From Bacteriovorax sp. (GTDB taxonomy: Bacteria; Bdellovibrionota; Bacteriovoracia; Bacteriovoracales; Bacteriovoracaceae), in assembly GCA_014376445.1 (NCBI GenBank), contig JACMRM010000124.1, positions 1 through 32,456 of the forward strand: a DNA stretch of 32,456 nt, read 5' to 3'. Under the pieces are notes generated by a model, which was not told the origin of the DNA, did no database searches, and saw only the letters and a list, made by a program, of their open reading frames with translations. Positions 30,464 to 32,456 of this stretch are shown in pieces. The translations under genes were made by a program, and so were the position numbers. Within the stretch, counting starts at the first letter, position 1. Each line of letters begins with the position of its first letter.

Positions 30464-31093
30464 ATGATTATTTTTAGAAAAACCTTTCTCGCATTAACTG
30501 GACTCTTTATCTGTTTCTTTTTAATGGCCCATCTCGGTGCAAATTTTTTGCTGCTACTTCCTGAAGAAAAAGCGCGAACGATGTACAACGCTTATTCAGC
30601 AGCACTAAGAGGAAATTTTTTTATAACTGTAGTTGCCTACGTTAATTATGCCTGTATTCTTTTTCATATTTTTTATGCACTAATTGTAACTAGAGTGAAT
30701 CAAGCTGCTAGAAAAGTTAAATACATTGTTAATAAGAGCAACGAAAATTCATCGTGGACATCACAGAATATGCTGTTCTTAGGAGCACTCATCTTTTGTT
30801 TCATCGCTATTCATATGGCGAACTTCTGGTTCAAAGTAAAATTTCGTCATCAGGATGACGATCTATATCAAATGGTCGTAGATCTATTTCATCAACCTCT
30901 TTATTTATTCATTTACGTTTTTGCGGCTCTTCCACTGGGGTTGCATCTCTCTCATGGAGTGAAGAGTGCATTTAAAACTCTCGGTCTATATCATAAAAAA
31001 TATATCAGATGGATTGCAGATCTTTCTGTCTTTTATGCTGCAGTGACAGGTCTAGGCTTTGCCATTATTCCCGTCGTTCTTTATTTTAGGTAG
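30464..31093 (+). CDS. sdhC: Succinate dehydrogenase/fumarate reductase cytochrome b558 subunit
   Basis: A 209-residue protein with five hydrophobic helices. It belongs to the b558-type (diheme, single-polypeptide anchor) family also found in Bacillus, Bacteroidetes and Wolinella-like enzymes: RKTFLALTGLFICFFLMAHL, ACILFHIFYALIVT, FIAIHMANFWFKVKF, HQPLYLFIYVFAALPLGLHL followed by SHGVKSAFKTLG. The His residues in helices 1, 2, 3 and 4 (HLGAN, FHIFY, IHMANF, LHLSHG) are the expected heme ligands. It anchors the catalytic dimer to the membrane and passes electrons to or from quinone. The flavoprotein gene starts seven bases downstream, so the two are co-transcribed. Confidence 0.93.
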   Translation: MIIFRKTFLALTGLFICFFLMAHLGANFLLLLPEEKARTMYNAYSAALRGNFFITVVAYVNYACILFHIFYALIVTRVNQAARKVKYIVNKSNENSSWTSQNMLFLGALIFCFIAIHMANFWFKVKFRHQDDDLYQMVVDLFHQPLYLFIYVFAALPLGLHLSHGVKSAFKTLGLYHKKYIRWIADLSVFYAAVTGLGFAIIPVVLYFR

Positions 31094-31099
31094 GTAAAA

Positions 31100-32456
31100 A
31101 TGAAATTGGATGCAAAAATTCCCGCTGGTGAATTAAAAGATAAATGGAAAAATTATCAATCAGACTGTCGTTTGATTAATCCTGCTAACAAAAGAAAACT
31201 TGATGTCATCGTTATTGGTTCAGGATTAGCTGGTGCTTCTGCTGCTGCAACATTGGCAGAGGGCGGATACAACGTGAAGTGTTTTTGTTTTCAGGATTCT
31301 CCAAGAAGAGCGCATTCAATTGCCGCGCAAGGTGGAGTGAATGGTGCAAAAAATTATCAGAATGACGGCGATAATGTCTGGAGAATGTTTATTGATACAT
31401 TAAAAGGTGGAGACTTTCGCTCCCGTGAAGCAAACGTTTATCGTCTTGCTGAGTTATCAAGTCCGCTCATTGATCATTTTGCCCAGCAAGGAGTTCCTTT
31501 TGCGAGAGAGTATGGTGGGGTGCTTGCTAATAGAAGTTTTGGTGGTGTACAGGTTCAAAGAACATTTTATGCCAGAGGACAAACTGGACAGCAATTGTTA
31601 CTTGCAAGTTACTCACAGTTGTCTCGACAAATTGAGGCCAAAAAAGTTCAAATGTTTTCCCGCCATGAAATGCAGGAATTAGTATTGATAGATGGTAAAG
31701 CAAAAGGTGTTATTGTCAGAGATCTAGTGACGGGAGAAATTAGCCGTCATGGAGCTCATGCCGTTGTTCTCGCTACAGGAGGCTACTCAAAAGTTTTTTT
31801 CCTTTCAACTCTTGCGATGAATTGCAATGGTTCTGCAATCTGGAAGGCCCATAAAAAAGGCGCTTTATTTGCTTCACCGAGTTTTACTCAAATTCATCCA
31901 ACAGCACTTCCTCAAAGCAATGAAACGCAATCTAAATTGACTCTCATGAGTGAATCATTAAGAAATGATGGAAGAATATGGGTTCCTAAAAATAAAGATG
32001 AAACCAGATTGCCGAATGATATTCCAGAAGAAGACCGCGATTATTATCTTGAAAGACGTTATCCGACTTTTGGAAATCTTGCCCCTCGAGATATCTCATC
32101 CAGGGCAGCAAAAGAGCGTATTGATAATGGAGTCGGTGTAGGCATTCTCAAAAATGCAGTATACCTGGACTTTAAACATTCAATTGAAAGACTCGGCAAA
32201 AAAACTATCTCCGGACGTTACGGGAATCTATTTGAAATGTACGAAAAAATTACCGGTATTGATGCTTATAAAGAACCTATGAAAATTTCTCCAGCGCCAC
32301 ATTTTTCTATGGGAGGTTTGTGGGTGAATTATGAACTTATGACAACAATACCCGGACTCTTCGCTGTTGGAGAGTGCAATTTCGCTGATCATGGTGCCAA
32401 TCGATTAGGTGCAAACTCATTACTGCAAGCAAGTATTGATGGATATTTTATTCTCC
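31100..32456 (+). CDS. sdhA: Succinate dehydrogenase/fumarate reductase flavoprotein subunit, N-terminal part
   Basis: The gene starts at ATG 31100 with AGGT upstream and is cut by the window end after 452 codons. It has the FAD-binding [10 protein letters not shown] (from residue 40), the covalent-FAD His72 in [22 protein letters not shown], and the active-site block [10 protein letters not shown] near the C-terminal part present, with [12 protein letters not shown] at the edge. It oxidises succinate to fumarate (or the reverse) on the cytoplasmic face. The order cytochrome b, flavoprotein matches sdhCAB operons, so the iron-sulphur gene should follow just outside. A dehydrogenase or reductase direction cannot be told from this sequence. 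Confidence 0.95.
   Translation, partial: MKLDAKIPAGELKDKWKNYQSDCRLINPANKRKLDVIVIGSGLAGASAAATLAEGGYNVKCFCFQDSPRRAHSIAAQGGVNGAKNYQNDGDNVWRMFIDTLKGGDFRSREANVYRLAELSSPLIDHFAQQGVPFAREYGGVLANRSFGGVQVQRTFYARGQTGQQLLLASYSQLSRQIEAKKVQMFSRHEMQELVLIDGKAKGVIVRDLVTGEISRHGAHAVVLATGGYSKVFFLSTLAMNCNGSAIWKAHKKGALFASPSFTQIHPTALPQSNETQSKLTLMSESLRNDGRIWVPKNKDETRLPNDIPEEDRDYYLERRYPTFGNLAPRDISSRAAKERIDNGVGVGILKNAVYLDFKHSIERLGKKTISGRYGNLFEMYEKITGIDAYKEPMKISPAPHFSMGGLWVNYELMTTIPGLFAVGECNFADHGANRLGANSLLQASIDGYFIL

Noticed and set aside
1-32456. CRISPR array, tRNA, rRNA, insertion sequence or phage genes
   Set aside because: No regularly spaced repeats, cloverleaf sequences, transposase, integrase or structural phage genes were seen on either strand by eye; a tRNA scan was not possible.

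Overview
The window is AT-rich bacterial chromosome, densely coding, with Gram-negative envelope genes: an outer-membrane beta-barrel protein, many signal-peptide proteins, an L,D-transpeptidase-type protein, a PlsC-type acyltransferase and a b558-type succinate dehydrogenase/fumarate reductase. ABCC-type full transporters, KaiC-like ATPases tied to two-component proteins, CsbD/BON/DUF1328 stress genes and an ornithine-lipid type acyltransferase together suggest a Bdellovibrionota (Bacteriovorax/Peredibacter-like) organism. That placement is inference; no rRNA or other marker gene is present. I saw no tRNA, rRNA, CRISPR array, insertion sequence or prophage.

Region 1-6.1 kb is an envelope and general-stress block. 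Leftward genes encode a CsbD-YqjD type fusion and a two-helix membrane protein. A rightward series encodes a DUF1328 protein, a small exported helical protein, a beta-barrel protein, a BON protein, a YflT-like glycine-zipper protein, a one-helix mini-protein, a hemerythrin-like protein and an exported unknown. Two sigma-54-like promoters (GG-N10-GC) precede the 829 and 2609 genes, and a near match precedes the CsbD gene. Region 6.1-11.3 kb has an exported L,D-transpeptidase-family protein, a DUF3617 protein and a 1,226-residue ABCC-type exporter whose start lies in a hairpin and a ten-T run.

Region 11.3-16.3 kb (minus strand) holds a HAMP-GAF sensor kinase, a small unknown and the tldD-tldE pair. 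Region 16.6-19.6 kb is a compact signalling operon: PAS histidine kinase, double-domain KaiC-like ATPase and single-domain response regulator, preceded by a repeated 14-mer. Region 19.7-22.6 kb holds a ribosome hibernation factor, a coiled-coil mini-protein, an exported HNH protein and a DEAD-box helicase.

Region 23.2-27.5 kb is the most interesting stretch. It is a tight five-gene operon with a PlsC-like O-acyltransferase, an arginase with arginine-specific motifs, an OlsB-like ornithine N-acyltransferase, an M14/AstE-like metallohydrolase and an alpha/beta hydrolase. Read together, it looks like a self-contained ornithine-lipid pathway that makes its own ornithine from arginine and may also remodel the product. 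Two paralogous exported proteins of an unknown family (22650 and 28278, minus strand) lie either side of it. Region 28.9-32.5 kb has a DASS dicarboxylate transporter divergent from the cytochrome b and flavoprotein genes of succinate dehydrogenase/fumarate reductase; the flavoprotein gene runs off the window.
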